From positions 992,001 to 1,056,000 of the forward strand of contig JAAKBF010000007.1 of the NCBI GenBank assembly GCA_012656075.1: a stretch of 64,000 nucleotides of DNA, written 5' to 3'. The notes under the pieces are model-generated. The model had not been told where the DNA came from and did not search any database. It worked only from the letters and a program-made list of their open reading frames with translations. Below are positions 63,971-64,000 of the stretch, one piece after another. The stretch comes from Phytophthora hibernalis. Its lineage: Eukaryota; Oomycota; Peronosporomycetes; Peronosporales; Peronosporaceae. Every line of letters begins with the position of its first letter. Within the stretch, counting starts at the first letter, position 1. The position numbers were made by a program, and so were the translations under genes.

Positions 63971-64000
63971 CCCTTTCGTGATAGAAGGAGGCAAAATGCT
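63971..64000 (+). mobile_element. Left end of a second piggyBac element, cut by window end
   Basis: TTAA at 63967-63970 is followed by CCCTTTCGTG and GGCAAAATGCT, closely matching the inverted right end of the piggyBac at 27576 (CCCTTTCGCG) and the subterminal word GGGCACAAAATGCG. Only 30 bases are visible. Confidence 0.65.

Noticed and set aside
1..64000. CRISPR array
   Set aside because: No regularly spaced identical short repeats; the tandem repeats seen lack unique spacers, and the sequence is eukaryotic.

Overview
The window looks like nuclear DNA of a plant-pathogenic oomycete, most probably Phytophthora or a close relative. The strongest marker is a Crinkler (CRN) effector gene at 19.8-21.4 kb. 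It has the LFLAK motif near its N-terminus, a HVLVxxP motif, and C-terminal PD-(D/E)xK nuclease-like and protein-kinase segments. The surrounding transposon families (piggyBac with an N-terminal domain of oomycete type, dual-RNase-H Ty3/gypsy, FAR1/ULP1 genes, hAT with a BED finger) fit the same group. I recognise no conserved housekeeping gene. This is a repeat-rich, gene-sparse region in which most coding sequences are broken.

Layout. 1-12.6 kb: one Ty3/gypsy element (element A), + strand, whose 5' end lies outside the window. It has gag, an acidic spacer, protease, RT-RNase H, integrase with a chromodomain-like tail, then an antisense gene and an env-like membrane ORF. 13.5-15.3 kb: broken pogo-like DDE transposase, minus strand. 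15.5-16.4 kb: a 0.6 kb MITE and a cluster of perfect hairpins. 17.3-19.5 kb: fragments of Myb-like, zinc-finger and hAT-like transposon proteins. 19.8-21.4 kb: the CRN gene, frameshifted. 21.95-23.41 kb: a Tc1/mariner fold-back element flanked by TA. 23.42-27.58 kb: a piggyBac element flanked by TTAA. 27.61-36.79 kb: a 9.2 kb element with near-identical 2.17 kb inverted arms around a tyrosine recombinase, a ULP1-like protease and a hAT remnant; each arm carries a tRNA-like sequence whose anticodon arm is replaced by a GNRA-capped hairpin. 37.16-41.68 kb: a Ty1/copia element with both LTRs but no RT catalytic core. 42.0-44.9 kb: repeat debris and palindromes. About 45-52.8 kb: a second Ty3/gypsy element (element B) with two RNase H domains and an internal 2 kb inversion. 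53.1-54.75 kb: a TTAA-bounded element with a FAR1-like fragment. 56.7-57.8 kb: a second pogo-like relic. 60.4-62.3 kb: a FAR1 plus ULP1 protease gene with an intact 459-codon ULP1 frame and a complete catalytic tetrad. 63.97 kb to the end: the left end of a second piggyBac copy.

How the parts relate. The mariner, piggyBac and 9.2 kb elements sit almost end to end, with 6 bp (including the TTAA) and 29 bp between them. In both the mariner and the 9.2 kb element the inverted repeats run into the coding sequence of the element's own gene, which suggests the arms were lengthened by copying one end in inverted orientation. The two gypsy elements each show a different short word heavily over-represented through their length: ACGGT/ACCGT in A and CCTGAACGC in B.

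Limits. All coordinates, counts and motif calls were made by eye. Family names rest on motifs and remembered family consensus patterns, not on database searches. Introns are proposed only where GT-AG sites and reading frame support them.
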